Shown here: in pieces, positions 40,871-50,413 of the stretch
Layout of the letters: the number at the start of each line of letters is the position of its first letter
Numbering within the stretch: position 1 is the first letter of the stretch
Position numbers and translations under genes: made by a program
NCBI RefSeq assembly: GCF_014654895.1
Contig: NZ_BNBE01000002.1
Coordinates: forward strand, 1,674,001-1,738,000
Source: Streptomyces filamentosus
GTDB taxonomy: Bacteria > Actinomycetota > Actinomycetes > Streptomycetales > Streptomycetaceae
Length of the DNA stretch: 64,000 bases
Reading direction: 5' to 3'
Notes under the pieces: model-generated
Seen by the model: only the letters and a program-made list of their open reading frames with translations
Told to the model about the DNA's origin: nothing
The model's database searches: none

Positions 40871-43800
40871 GTGAGCACCATGATGCCGCCGGCCGGCGGC
40901 GAACTGCCCTCCGTACAGCTGCCGGTGGTCGACGAGGTCCTGGCCGCGGCCCTGACCGCGCAGGGCGCCGGCGGCGTGCGGGCGCTGGGTCTGCTCCGGG
41001 ACGCGCGCCGGGTCCTGGCCGGCACCTACCTGGAGCGGCCGGCGGAGGTCGCGGAGTCGTGCCTGCGCGGTGCGGCGGACGCCCTGCTGAGCCTGCCGGG
41101 CGCTCCGGACGCGGTGGGCCTGAAGTCCGCGGCGAAGGACCTGCTGGCCGCGGTCGACACCCTCCCCGACCCGCCGGCCGCCGCCGTGCCCCCGGTCGGT
41201 GAGCCCGCCGCCGGCGGCCCGCCCGAGGGTTCACCGGCGGCCGAGCGGGCCGCGGACACATCCGCCGGCATGGGCCGCCTGCGGGTGGCCGCCGAGGTGC
41301 TGCGCGGGCAGCTGACGCGCCCGGGCGGCTTCCACCGGGCGCGGGCGGCGGGGATCGCCGAGCGGCTGATGGGCGTGGCGCTGGGCAGCTACCACGAGCA
41401 GGCCCTTGCCGGGTGGGGCGAGGTGTACGCCAGGACGTCGGGCACGCTGCACGGCGGCGAGGCCGACCTGGCCGCCGCGGCCGGTGTCTACCGGGAGGTC
41501 CTGCTGCTGGCGCGGGAGTTGCTGGTGCCGCTGCACGGCCGCGCCGCCCGGGTCCTGGAGCTGGCCGCCCTGACGCAGCCGGGCGCGGACGAGGCGGCCG
41601 AGCTCGCCCGCTGGGCGGACCCGCGCGCCGAGGCGTACTTCTTCGGCTCCGCCCCGGCCGCGGCGTGGCTGGGGGCCCTTGAGGAGCACGCGCCGCACCT
41701 GCTGCTCGCCGACGAGAGCGCCGGCGTCTGGCCGGCGGCCCCGTTCCTGGAGCACCTGGCCGCCGCCGCCCCCGAGACCGCGGGCCGGTGGCTGGCGGGG
41801 CACGCCGCCGAGCTCGCCCCGGCCGGCCCGCACGTGCTGGGCGCGCTGCTGCGCCTGGCCGACGCCGGCGCCCTCCCCCCGGCCGGGGTGCGCCGGCTGC
41901 TCCCGCACGTCCTGGCCCCGGCCCGGCCCGGACAGCCGGCCGAGGACGCGGACGTGCCGCGCCGGCTCATGGCCTGCTGGGCGGGCACCCTCCCGCTGCC
42001 CGTCCGGGACAGGGACTGGGTCCTGGTCGCCGAGGAGCTGCTGAAGGACGCCGTCGACCTCACCCACGCCGGCCACCGGGCCTACCGGGACGAGCGCCGG
42101 CGCGCGCACGCCGAGCGCCGGCCGCTACCCGAGCTGACCGAGGTCCTGACGCGGGAGTGGGCGACCCGCCTGCCCGAACACGACATCACGGGCCTGCTGC
42201 GGGAGCTGGTGGTGACCGTCCACGCCGACGCCGGCGGTGAGTCGTTCCGGTGGGCCCGCCCGGTCCGCGGCGCGCTGGCGGGCCTGCTGCGCCGCGACCT
42301 CGAGACGCCGGGCCGGCTCCCCTGGTCGGAGTTCGTCGACCTGGACGAGGTCCGCGTCCTTGACGCCACGCTCTTCCTGGGCCCGGTCCTGGACATGGGC
42401 CCGCTGCTGGCCCGCGCGGTCCTCGACCTCGCCGCGGCGGACGCCGCGGCCGGCCTGCCGCTCGCCGACCGCCTGCGGGCGTGGACGAGGATCGCGGCTG
42501 CGGACGCAGCAGTGCACGACCGGGTGCTCGCCGCCCACCTGGCCGCGCACCCGCCGCCCCCCGACGCCGGGGACGAGGGGGCGGGGCAGTGGTGGGACCT
42601 GGCGGTCGAGGCCACGGTGCGGCTGCTGGCCGGCTCCCCGACGCCGGAAGGCGCCCGCCTGGTCGACCTCGTGCTCACCACCTGCCCGCCCGAGCGCGCC
42701 GCCGACCTTCACCGGCGGGCCCGTCAGGCGCTCTCCGCGCCCGCGGCCGCCGAGGGGGAGCAGGTCCTGCCCGCCGGCGCCGAGCGGGCCGGGGCCTGGT
42801 CCCCGGTCCTGCCCGCGCCCCTGCTGGCCGACTTCGGTCCGCTGCCGGCCGCGCTGCCACGGGCCCGGCCGGGCGGGCCGCCCGACCCCCGGTGTGCCGC
42901 CCGCCCCCGGTCGCGTCATCACACCGCCCTCGAACTGGAGGACCTGCGGGACCTGGCCGCCGCGGCCGGCCCGCTCGCGGCCGCGGCCGCCCTGGCCGGC
43001 GCCCCGGACGCGGGCGCCGCCGGCTACGCGATCGTGCTGCAGCGCCTGGTGGCGGCCGACCCGGCCGCCTGGACCGCCGACGTCCCCGCCGTACTCACCG
43101 CCCTGAACGACGGGGCGGAGCTCGGCGCGTTCTACCTCGCCGCCGCCGCGGCCGCTGCGCGCCGTCCCGGGGCCTTCCCCGCCGGCCCGGCCCAAGCCGT
43201 GCTCGCCGCGCTCACGCTCAGCCGCACCCTGCCCGCCCCCGCCGACCCGCACATCCCCGACGCGGGCGAGTACGCCGGCCGGGCGTGGTCCGGCCTGCTG
43301 ACCTTCGTGTGGCGCACCGGCGGCGACCTCGGCGGTCACCTCCCGACGGTCCTGGACCGGCTCCTCACCCTCGCCGAACCCCTCACCCGCCCTGCCGCCC
43401 CGGTGGTGGCCGGCGATCCGGAAACCCCCGCCGACCGACCGGCCGGCCGCACGGCCGGGGAGGAACAGGAGCTGCCCGCGGGACTGCTGGAGTCCCACCC
43501 GGCGGTGCGCGCGCTGGACTGCCTCCTCGACTACGCCGCCTCCCATGCCTCCCGGGACGGCCAGATGCCCGGCGACGTCCTGGACCTGGTCGCCGCCGTC
43601 CTGACCGCCCGCGGCGGCGACCAGGCGGTCGCCGGCGTGCTCGGCGCACACCTTCCCCTCCTGCACCGGCGCGCCACCGCCTTCACCGCCGCCCACCCCG
43701 AGGTGTACGCGCTCGCCCCCGGCCGCCCTTCGCCGGCCGCCGCGTGGCTGCACGAAGGCCGCCACGATCCGCTGCTGCTCACCGCCCTGGACTGCGGCCA

Positions 43801-44413
43801 GCTCCTGGCCGTCCTGCGCGAGGAACCGTCCGGCGGCGCGGCGTTCCGCGTGGTGCACGCGCTGCTGACCGGCCAGGCCGACCTGCTCGGCGACCCCACG
43901 GCCGCCTGGCGTGAGCTGGCCGCCGGCCCGGGCGGCGCCGAGGCCGCCTCCGGCTTCCTCGGGTACCTCGCCCTCTTCACCTCGATGAGCCCGGCCGACC
44001 GGACCGCGGCGGACACCGAACAGGTGTGGTGGACCGCCGCCCTGGAGGCCGGCCTGCCGCCCGGCGCGCTCGCGGGCGCCGGCGACTTCGCCGCGGCGCT
44101 GCCGGACGAGGTATGGCTGCCCCTGGCCCGGCGCAGCGCCGCCCACACCCCGGCCCAGAAGGACGCCGACCGGATCGCCGAACGCGCCGCTGCCCACCCC
44201 CGTGAGCCCGATGCCCTGCTCCTGGCCACGCACCTGCTTGCCCGCCCCGGCGCCCCGGAGTACGACGCCGACGTCCGCCAGCACGCTCGGGCCCTGCTCC
44301 AGGCCGCCGCAGCGCTGCCCGAAGCCGAGCGCCCCGCCGAGGCGGAACAACTGCGCCGGGCCCTGGTCGAAGCCGGTGAGGTGGACCTCGCCCAGACGCC
44401 AGCGACCGGATGA
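40871..44413 (+). CDS. giant alpha-helical protein B (1,180 residues), paralogue of 36733
   Basis: Starts VSTMMPPAGGELPSVQLPVV and follows protein A throughout: LARWADPRAEAYFFGSAPAA, EEHAPHLLLADESAG, ELGAFYLAAAAAA, GQMPGDVLDLVAAVL and LPPGALAGAGDFAAAL. There are no catalytic motifs, no signal peptide and no membrane helices. It appears to result from tandem duplication with clear divergence since, because many positions differ while the helical frame is kept. It lacks the ADRPAA and TART repeats of A. No other family resemblance is recognised. The next gene, a PIN-domain protein, begins 184 bases downstream and may be part of the same locus. Confidence 0.75.
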   Translation: MSTMMPPAGGELPSVQLPVVDEVLAAALTAQGAGGVRALGLLRDARRVLAGTYLERPAEVAESCLRGAADALLSLPGAPDAVGLKSAAKDLLAAVDTLPDPPAAAVPPVGEPAAGGPPEGSPAAERAADTSAGMGRLRVAAEVLRGQLTRPGGFHRARAAGIAERLMGVALGSYHEQALAGWGEVYARTSGTLHGGEADLAAAAGVYREVLLLARELLVPLHGRAARVLELAALTQPGADEAAELARWADPRAEAYFFGSAPAAAWLGALEEHAPHLLLADESAGVWPAAPFLEHLAAAAPETAGRWLAGHAAELAPAGPHVLGALLRLADAGALPPAGVRRLLPHVLAPARPGQPAEDADVPRRLMACWAGTLPLPVRDRDWVLVAEELLKDAVDLTHAGHRAYRDERRRAHAERRPLPELTEVLTREWATRLPEHDITGLLRELVVTVHADAGGESFRWARPVRGALAGLLRRDLETPGRLPWSEFVDLDEVRVLDATLFLGPVLDMGPLLARAVLDLAAADAAAGLPLADRLRAWTRIAAADAAVHDRVLAAHLAAHPPPPDAGDEGAGQWWDLAVEATVRLLAGSPTPEGARLVDLVLTTCPPERAADLHRRARQALSAPAAAEGEQVLPAGAERAGAWSPVLPAPLLADFGPLPAALPRARPGGPPDPRCAARPRSRHHTALELEDLRDLAAAAGPLAAAAALAGAPDAGAAGYAIVLQRLVAADPAAWTADVPAVLTALNDGAELGAFYLAAAAAAARRPGAFPAGPAQAVLAALTLSRTLPAPADPHIPDAGEYAGRAWSGLLTFVWRTGGDLGGHLPTVLDRLLTLAEPLTRPAAPVVAGDPETPADRPAGRTAGEEQELPAGLLESHPAVRALDCLLDYAASHASRDGQMPGDVLDLVAAVLTARGGDQAVAGVLGAHLPLLHRRATAFTAAHPEVYALAPGRPSPAAAWLHEGRHDPLLLTALDCGQLLAVLREEPSGGAAFRVVHALLTGQADLLGDPTAAWRELAAGPGGAEAASGFLGYLALFTSMSPADRTAADTEQVWWTAALEAGLPPGALAGAGDFAAALPDEVWLPLARRSAAHTPAQKDADRIAERAAAHPREPDALLLATHLLARPGAPEYDADVRQHARALLQAAAALPEAERPAEAEQLRRALVEAGEVDLAQTPATG

Positions 44414-44597
44414 TTACACCGGTGATTCGTCTCATCGAAGTTCGACCACTGGTTCAGACAGTGTCGTCTTCGATGGCGCTGGGGTTTCCGTTTGGGGCGA
44501 GATCGGCGTCGGGGTCGCGGAGGCTGCAGGAGAGATAATGTCAGGTGATCTTGACTAATTGGACAGCACAGCCACGTCGTCCTGGAAGAATCCCGGC

Positions 44598-46202
44598 ATG
44601 GCACGCACCCCCCGACCGCGACCGGCGGACCAAGCGCAGGTCCGCCTCACCCCACAAGACCTTGAGAAGCTCAAGGCCGTAGTGCTCGACGCGAACGCCT
44701 ACGGCCACGCGCGGCCCGACCTCGACCAACTCGGCCGCTGGGCTCAGCGCCTCGCTGGTATGGGAGTCGAGACTTGGGTGCCTGAACCCGTCGCCTGGGA
44801 ATGGGCGGAACACCTGGCGAGCGACTGGCAGGTTCTGAAGGGCGCGGCCCGCAACGAACGAAAGCGTCTGCAGAGTGCGGGCCTCGATATACCGGCGCCG
44901 GCCGGATACGCCACTCGCGACGACGTGATCACAGCGGTGCTGGAAAACCTCGCCAAGATCCCTAACGTGAAGATCATCAAGCTCACCGGCCGCAGCGCGA
45001 TCGAGGGGTTGAAGGACCAGGTTCTCCTCCGCCCCCCAGCGAAGCGAAAAGGAGCGAAAGACCCCGCCGAGGCCATCAAGACGGGCGCGAGCGACAGCGC
45101 CTGGCTTCGCGACATCCTCGAACTCGCTGACCCAGACGAGGTCCTCATCGTCACCAGCGACGGTGACGTCCGCGCAGCGTTTGAGGCATGGAAGAAGCCC
45201 GTACCCAATCTGCGGAAGTTGGAGGAACTGCGCCCGACGCTCTTCGATCTCAGCGTGGACGACGGGCACGCGCGCTCTGCGATCATCCGCTACCTGACCG
45301 CTCGTCTTCCCGCCGATCAGCAGGACGAAGATGCGCTCGACATCGGCCGCATCGTGGGACTGGAAGCGGCCTTCACCCGCAAGTTGGAGGAGGAAGACAC
45401 CGGCCTCAGCCCCAGCAGCTACGGTGCCTCCGTGACCGGCCTCGTCGCCCTGGCCGGCATCGGGGTCGTCCACGTAGAAGCGGGCGAGAGCGCAAAGCAG
45501 GCGCTACCCGACCGGAGGCGCGAACCCACCGACCCCGGCACCGTGAATCGGGAGACCGCCGACGCGATGGTGTTCTTCCTGGCGACCGGCGAGGCAACCA
45601 TCCAGAGGCTGCTGCACGGCGGCGACCCTGAAGTTGCGGTCGTTCCGATCAGCAACGTACTGGTGCGCGCCAACCTTACGTTCCAGTTCGCTGACGGGGT
45701 CATCGTCTCAATGTCGGCCGACACCGACGCCACCGCCATACTCCTTGAGCGTGCTTTCGACGAGAGCGACGAAGCGGAGACTGATCTCATCGACGCCCTG
45801 AACACCGTCCCCGGCATCGTGCTGGAAGACGGAGTTCTCGGGGACCGGCAGCGGTTCGGCATACCGGGAACGAGCGCTCACGTCGTCATCGACGTGACTC
45901 GTGACGGCGAGGACTGGACCGCGGAGATCAACCTCTGGCACGGCAACGACGAGGAGGATCTTGTCGGCACGATCGGCGTGGAGTGCGAGTACAACGCGGA
46001 CACCTGGTGGGGCGGCAGCAGGGACGGCTTCCAGGGACCCGACGCCTACCCCATAGCCGTGTACGGCGATGAACTGCACGAACGCCATGGCATCTGGTCT
46101 CTCCCGGCATGGCTGATCGAGCACATCACCTGGCCTAGATTCCCAGCGCTCGCCGCGGAGATGCAGCCAGCAACGGCAGAGGACGAACCCACCGACACCT
46201 GA
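44598..46202 (+). CDS. PIN-domain RNase-like protein
   Basis: A protein of 534 residues from MARTPRPRPADQAQVRL. Residues about 25-220 carry the four PIN acids: AVVLDANAYGH (first Asp), VPEPVAWEWAEHL (Glu), TGASDSAWLRDILEL (Asp) and VLIVTSDGDVRAAF (Asp). This is the metal site of VapC-like and large PIN nucleases that cut RNA. The C-terminal 300 residues are a separate beta-rich domain (ISNVLVRANLTFQFADGVIV, TAEINLWHGNDEEDLVG), unusual for toxin-sized PIN proteins. GGAAGA lies ten bases before ATG 44598. No small antitoxin gene is next to it. RNA cleavage is inferred. Confidence 0.78.
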   Translation: MARTPRPRPADQAQVRLTPQDLEKLKAVVLDANAYGHARPDLDQLGRWAQRLAGMGVETWVPEPVAWEWAEHLASDWQVLKGAARNERKRLQSAGLDIPAPAGYATRDDVITAVLENLAKIPNVKIIKLTGRSAIEGLKDQVLLRPPAKRKGAKDPAEAIKTGASDSAWLRDILELADPDEVLIVTSDGDVRAAFEAWKKPVPNLRKLEELRPTLFDLSVDDGHARSAIIRYLTARLPADQQDEDALDIGRIVGLEAAFTRKLEEEDTGLSPSSYGASVTGLVALAGIGVVHVEAGESAKQALPDRRREPTDPGTVNRETADAMVFFLATGEATIQRLLHGGDPEVAVVPISNVLVRANLTFQFADGVIVSMSADTDATAILLERAFDESDEAETDLIDALNTVPGIVLEDGVLGDRQRFGIPGTSAHVVIDVTRDGEDWTAEINLWHGNDEEDLVGTIGVECEYNADTWWGGSRDGFQGPDAYPIAVYGDELHERHGIWSLPAWLIEHITWPRFPALAAEMQPATAEDEPTDT

Positions 46203-46715
46203 GCCAGTGGACGGCTGTCACCGTACTGGCGTCCACCCCACTGCAAGTCGCGATCGAGAGACCTCATAGTGGTCGCCAAACTTCGTGGAGACTGCTCAAA
46301 CTTCGGTGAGACGGAACAACCGGGCAGCAGCGTCTCCGCGCCCGCGCCGGTGCTCGTGTGGTGTCCCCCTGCTGTCCCGGACGGCGGGCGTCACACCCAG
46401 TGTCACGCACCACGCATGAAGGCCCTGAACACCAGCAGAACTCGCCTGCAGCGCCGGAGGAAACGGGCGTCGGCTGAACCATCGGCAGAGGCTGTGCCCC
46501 ACGTCGCCGGCTGCCGCGGTGAGCACGGCCGGCTCTCAAGACGGGGGAAGGAACGGATCGGTGCATGCCGAGCAGCTGGGCGCGGCACCACCGGATGCCC
46601 ACCTGCCCCACCCGCAGGACGCCGGGCCGGACTCGGCCCCGCGCCCAGCTGGCTGGGCACGCCGGCCGTTTCCCGGAGGGCGAGGAGCGGACAGGGGGCG
46701 GCGGCGCCCCGGGGC
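46203..46715. other. gap without a supportable gene
   Basis: About 510 bases. Frames on both strands are Arg/Pro/Ser noise without ribosome sites. A short direct repeat AAACTTCG(T/G) occurs at about 46277 and 46299. Nothing else is recognised. Confidence 0.4.
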
Positions 46716-47300
46716 CTACGACGCCGCTGCGTCCCGCTCCGCCCGCTTGTCCCGGAGCCACTTGCGCGGGTTGATCCCCTCCGGGCGCTCGCTCTCCCAC
46801 CGGACCTCGTCCGCGGCCTGCTCCGCCTGGACGACCGCGTGCTCGGTCGCCAGGCGGGCATAGCCGAGGGCCTTGCCCACGGTCGACAGGACGGCGGCGG
46901 CGAACCGCGGGTCACTCCGGTCCGCGGCCGCCACAGCGAACGCGGCCGGGAACGCCATCTCCGCCCGGGAGTTGGCCATCTCCCACTCGACATGCCCGAT
47001 CCCGTCCACCGCGACCGTCCCGGGGACGAGAAGGGTCGCGAAGGCGCGGACCTCCCGGTACAGGGCGGTGCTGTCGGGGTTGTCGCGGTCGAGGTGATCC
47101 TCCTCGCCGACGCGCACGTGGACCTCGTAGCCGGCCCACGTGAAGCGGGCGGTGCGCTGCGAGGTGAGCCTCACATCGGCGAGCTGGGCGGCGATCTTGT
47201 ACGGCTCGGACTGCCGCAGGCCGGGGTATGCCGCGGCGAGCGCGGCCAGGGTCTGGTCGAGAGGACTGGGCGAGCTGGGCGGGACGGTCTCTTCGGGCAT
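46716..47300 (-). CDS. hypothetical protein
   Basis: A protein of 194 residues, MPEETVPPSSPSPLDQTLAA. AGYEVHVRVGEEDHLDRDNP looks like a beta-hairpin region, AVDGIGHVEWEMANSRAEMA follows, and the C-terminus is helical and charged (EGINPRKWLRDKRAERDAAA). No domain is recognised. AGGAAGG lies five bases before ATG 47300. The frame is open farther upstream, but the residues there lack codon bias. Confidence 0.65.
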   Translation of the reverse strand: MPEETVPPSSPSPLDQTLAALAAAYPGLRQSEPYKIAAQLADVRLTSQRTARFTWAGYEVHVRVGEEDHLDRDNPDSTALYREVRAFATLLVPGTVAVDGIGHVEWEMANSRAEMAFPAAFAVAAADRSDPRFAAAVLSTVGKALGYARLATEHAVVQAEQAADEVRWESERPEGINPRKWLRDKRAERDAAAS

Positions 47301-47602
47301 GGCGGCCTTCCTGGCTACGACGGGGTGGGTACGCGTCCAGGCCGCACACGGTGGCCGGTGCGTTCGCCTGGTGACGCCGTCCCCGCTCAAGCGGGAAGCA
47401 GAAGAGCAGTGCTCCTAGCGGGAGCCATTCCCGCGTACGCGGGGCAGAAAGGGCCGGGGCTGCCCGGCTCGGCACCAGGATGCCAGGTCCGCACCGCTCG
47501 TGAAGCCCCTTCTTCCACACGCAGGCGCCGCCTCCAACCGGGCTCGGTCGGGGCGGCGCGGTCGGGATCCGGGCTGACGATGCCCCTGCGGCGCGCCTGG
47601 TC
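47301..47602. other. gap with two CRISPR-repeat-like palindromes
   Basis: No gene. Two degenerate palindromes, CCCCGCTCAAGCGGG (47381-47395) and CCCGCGTACGCGGGG (47430-47444), resemble the inner part of type I-E repeats but are only about 50 bases apart and differ at their ends. Confidence 0.3.
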
Positions 47603-48136
47603 TCAGCGGCCGAGCCAGTGCCGCTCGAGGACCATGTCGCCTCCCGTGTAGCGGTGCCACAGCTGGGGGCCGACGCCGGGCCAGGCGGGCAGGCCGGGCG
47701 CGGGCAGCGGCGGCCGGCCGGACCGCTCGGCGTCGTGGGCCAGCAGCCGGACGAAGCCGGCCCGGTACTCCTCGTTGCCGCGGTGCCCGCGTTCGACGTC
47801 GGCGAGGATCTGCCGCAGCGGGTGGGTGCGTACCTCGATCCGGCCGCGGTGGGTGGTGTGCTGGTGGTGGGTGAGGATCTCGACCCAGGACCAGGCGTCC
47901 AGCCCGCGCGCGAGCGCCAAGCGGTCGATGCGGTCGGCCAGGGGCCCGCCCCGGTCGGTCCAGGCCGCGTACAGGCGCACCGAGCCGTCGGGCTGGGGCA
48001 CGTCGGTGCGCACCAGCGTCTCGGGCCCGGCCGCGGCGAGCGCGCCGGCCACGACGGCCTGTTCGACCGGGCCGCGGCCCCCGGTGGGCGCGAGAGCGGG
48101 CCGCGCGGTCGGGGGCGGGGCCGTGAGGACCGGCAC
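47603..48136 (-). CDS. hypothetical protein
   Basis: A protein of 177 residues from VPVLTAPPPTARPALAPTGG. GGAG lies six bases before GTG 48136, which fixes the start; upstream residues in the same frame look non-coding. Internal features are ETLVRTDVPQPDGSVRLYAA, a beta segment, and SWVEILTHHQHTTHRGRIEV, which is His-rich and could bind metal. The end reads WHRYTGGDMVLERHWLGR. The family is not recognised. It is divergent from the Tat-exported TPR-like gene at 48378. Confidence 0.65.
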   Translation of the reverse strand: MPVLTAPPPTARPALAPTGGRGPVEQAVVAGALAAAGPETLVRTDVPQPDGSVRLYAAWTDRGGPLADRIDRLALARGLDAWSWVEILTHHQHTTHRGRIEVRTHPLRQILADVERGHRGNEEYRAGFVRLLAHDAERSGRPPLPAPGLPAWPGVGPQLWHRYTGGDMVLERHWLGR

Positions 48137-48377
48137 GGGCAACTCCAGCGGCGGGCGGGCAGGACTCCGCCCCTTCAACGAGGGGCCGGCCGCCCGGTTA
48201 CGGCCCCGGTACGGACACGCCGCCCAGCCCCGGCAGGTCCGGCGTCTCGGAGTGGACCATGGCGGGGGCGCGCGGCCCGGCGCGCGCGCCCTGTCGGGCC
48301 GGCCCGGCCGGCCGTAGCGTCGTGACGAGCCCGCGCGGTCGGCCGCGTGGGCTCGGGGCGTGAGGAAAGGGGCGGGC

Positions 48378-49331
48378 GTGAAGCGACGGAGCGTACTGGT
48401 GGCGGGAGTTGCCCTCGGAGCCGGTGTGGCCACCGGGCCGGTTCCGGCGTGGGCGGCCGCGGAGCCGGGACTGTCCGCCGGTGACGTCGCCGCGGCCCGC
48501 CGGCTGTTCGCCGCCGGCGCCTACACGCGGCTCGGCGAGGTGCTGCCGCTGCTCCAGGCCGCCGCGCGCAGCACCGAGCAGGGCCCGGCGGGCGCCGCCC
48601 GCGCGGCCGGGGTGTGGGTGCTCGCCTCCCAGCTCGCCGTCAAGCAGGGCCGCACCGGCCCCGCCGGCGCCTTCGCGGAGCAGGCCGGCGCCGCGGCCCG
48701 CCGCTCCGGCGATCCGGTGGTGCTCGCCGCCGCGGCCCGGGCGGCCGCGACCCCGCTGCGCCGCACCGGCCGCACGGACGAGGCCCTGCTCCTGCTCGCC
48801 GAGGCGCGCGCCCACCTGCTGTCCGGCGCCCGGGCCACGGCCGCCGACCTGGAGGAGGCGGGCCTGGCGGCGCTCACCGCCGCCTACACCGCCGCCCAGG
48901 CCCACCGGCCCGCCCCCGCCCGCGACTTCGCCGCCCAGGCCGAGGAGGACACCCTCCGCCTCGCCCGCCACCCGCACACCCCCGGCCGCCCCCGGGAGCT
49001 GACCGCCGGCCAGTGCGCCCTCTACGGGATCGGGATCCACCGCCACCTCGGCGACATCGACACCGCCCTCGCCCACGCCCGCCAGCTACGCCCCGACCGT
49101 CTGCCCACCGCCGAACGCCGCGCCCGCGCCGCCACCGACACCGCCCGCACCCTGCTCGACGCCGGCGACGCGGCCGGCGCCTTCACCCAGCTCCGCCTGG
49201 TCAAGGCCGCCGCCCCGCTGGAGGCCCGCCGGCCCGCGGTCCGCGCGCTGACCGCACACGTCGCCAGGCTGCGCCCCGGACTGCCGGGCCTGGGCGACTT
49301 CGTGGCCCGCACCGTGGTGTCCCCTGGGTGA
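48378..49331 (+). CDS. Tat-exported TPR-like protein
   Basis: A protein of 317 residues. The opening VKRRSVLVAGVALGAGVATG then PVPAWAAA is a twin-arginine signal (R-R-S followed by a hydrophobic run and A-x-A). The mature part is a series of helix pairs (AAARRLFAAGAYTRLGEVLP, ELTAGQCALYGIGIHRHLGD) like the TPR-like tail of Streptomyces XRE regulators, but without a DNA-binding head. GGAAAGGGG precedes GTG 48378. It is probably a secreted or membrane-side helical repeat protein. The partner is unknown. Confidence 0.7.
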   Translation: MKRRSVLVAGVALGAGVATGPVPAWAAAEPGLSAGDVAAARRLFAAGAYTRLGEVLPLLQAAARSTEQGPAGAARAAGVWVLASQLAVKQGRTGPAGAFAEQAGAAARRSGDPVVLAAAARAAATPLRRTGRTDEALLLLAEARAHLLSGARATAADLEEAGLAALTAAYTAAQAHRPAPARDFAAQAEEDTLRLARHPHTPGRPRELTAGQCALYGIGIHRHLGDIDTALAHARQLRPDRLPTAERRARAATDTARTLLDAGDAAGAFTQLRLVKAAAPLEARRPAVRALTAHVARLRPGLPGLGDFVARTVVSPG

Positions 49332-49741
49332 CCGTGACCTGCGAGGGGAGCCGCCGATGCCCCGGCTGCCGGTCCCACGCCGCCCGCCCGCGAGGTGTTG
49401 CGGTGCTGGCAACCCCCACGGCTTGTTACGGGTGTTGGCTGTTCCCGGCAGGAGCGCCGGGGTCCGCTGGCGTTGATACTGCGGGCCGCTGTGCCCCGCC
49501 CCTGAGGGTGGCGCCTCGCGGGCTGCTACTCGTCCTGCGGCGCATCCGAGCCGGTGTTCTCCCGGCTTCTCCACTCCGTTCGAGTGTTCCTCCGGGCAGG
49601 GCCGAGCCTGTGTTGTCCTCTGACGGCGTTCTCGCCGCACGGTTACGGGCTGCCGGTCACAGATGTCGGAAGCGTGGGGTGGCCGACCACGGCAACGAAC
49701 TCCCCAGGCCGCAGGAAGCCTGCCGAGCAGGTGTCTAGGCT
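49332..49741. other. gap without a supportable gene
   Basis: About 410 bases of mixed composition with GC somewhat lower than the flanks. No frame with codon bias, no structured repeat seen. Confidence 0.4.
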
Positions 49742-50413
49742 GTGGGGGTGTCTGCTCACGTCCATGCCTTGGCCCACAAACCGCTGACAGTCTTAGCGGT
49801 CGCTGACTTCATCGGCTACCCATCCGAACCACAGGTCCCTGAGGAAGCCGTCGAGGAAGTGGTGGAGCGGCGGGGATGGAGCTGGGCGGACGACCTCGTC
49901 TGTGAATCCCTGCTCACTGATCACGGCCACGTACTGTTCAGCGAGCATCACGTGCCCTTCGGGTTCCCTGGCACACGCCACTTTCTGGTCTTCGGCGAGG
50001 TCTACCCCGTCGACAAGGACGACGACGAGATGGCCAATGGTCCGTGGCTGTTCCCCATCTTGGACGACTGGCAGAAGCAGCCGGGCTGGACCGGGAAACG
50101 ACCGGCCACGGTGGAGGACTGCGAGGGCGTCCTGACGCGCGCCGCTCAGGCCGTGACCGTATGCCTGGGGTCCACCCCGGAACGCACGATCGTGTCGGAC
50201 GCTGCCGTCGTGACCGGTCCCGCCATGACCCACCGGATCTGGCGCACCCCCTCCCATGCCCTTGTCCTCGGACCCCACGCCGACAACGGCCCCTACGGCT
50301 ACCTCACCCACCTCCAGTTGTCCCTCACACCGCTGGCCTGCGCACCGGACCTGCCGCCGGCACACGACACCGACGCCTTGAACCGCTGGATTACCGACCA
50401 CGTCGACTGGTGA
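49742..50413 (+). CDS. hypothetical protein
   Basis: A protein of 223 residues from VGVSAHVHALAHKPLTVLAV (GTG 49748 is an alternative). GTRHFLVFGEVYPVDKDDDE and SHALVLGPHADNGPYGYLTH suggest an alpha/beta protein of the small Streptomyces-restricted type. No signal peptide, no known catalytic motif. It is followed by an intergenic hairpin at 50583-50620. Confidence 0.68.
   Translation: MGVSAHVHALAHKPLTVLAVADFIGYPSEPQVPEEAVEEVVERRGWSWADDLVCESLLTDHGHVLFSEHHVPFGFPGTRHFLVFGEVYPVDKDDDEMANGPWLFPILDDWQKQPGWTGKRPATVEDCEGVLTRAAQAVTVCLGSTPERTIVSDAAVVTGPAMTHRIWRTPSHALVLGPHADNGPYGYLTHLQLSLTPLACAPDLPPAHDTDALNRWITDHVDW

Noticed and set aside
36733..44413. Polyketide or peptide synthase modules, suggested by the large gene size
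   Set aside because: No KS, AT, adenylation or carrier motif can be found in either giant protein.
47381..47444. CRISPR array
   Set aside because: Only two degenerate units, wrong spacing, no cas genes; reported as a low-interest finding instead.
46269..47651. 460-residue plus-strand frame
   Set aside because: Mostly antisense to the hypothetical gene at 46716 and without coding bias.
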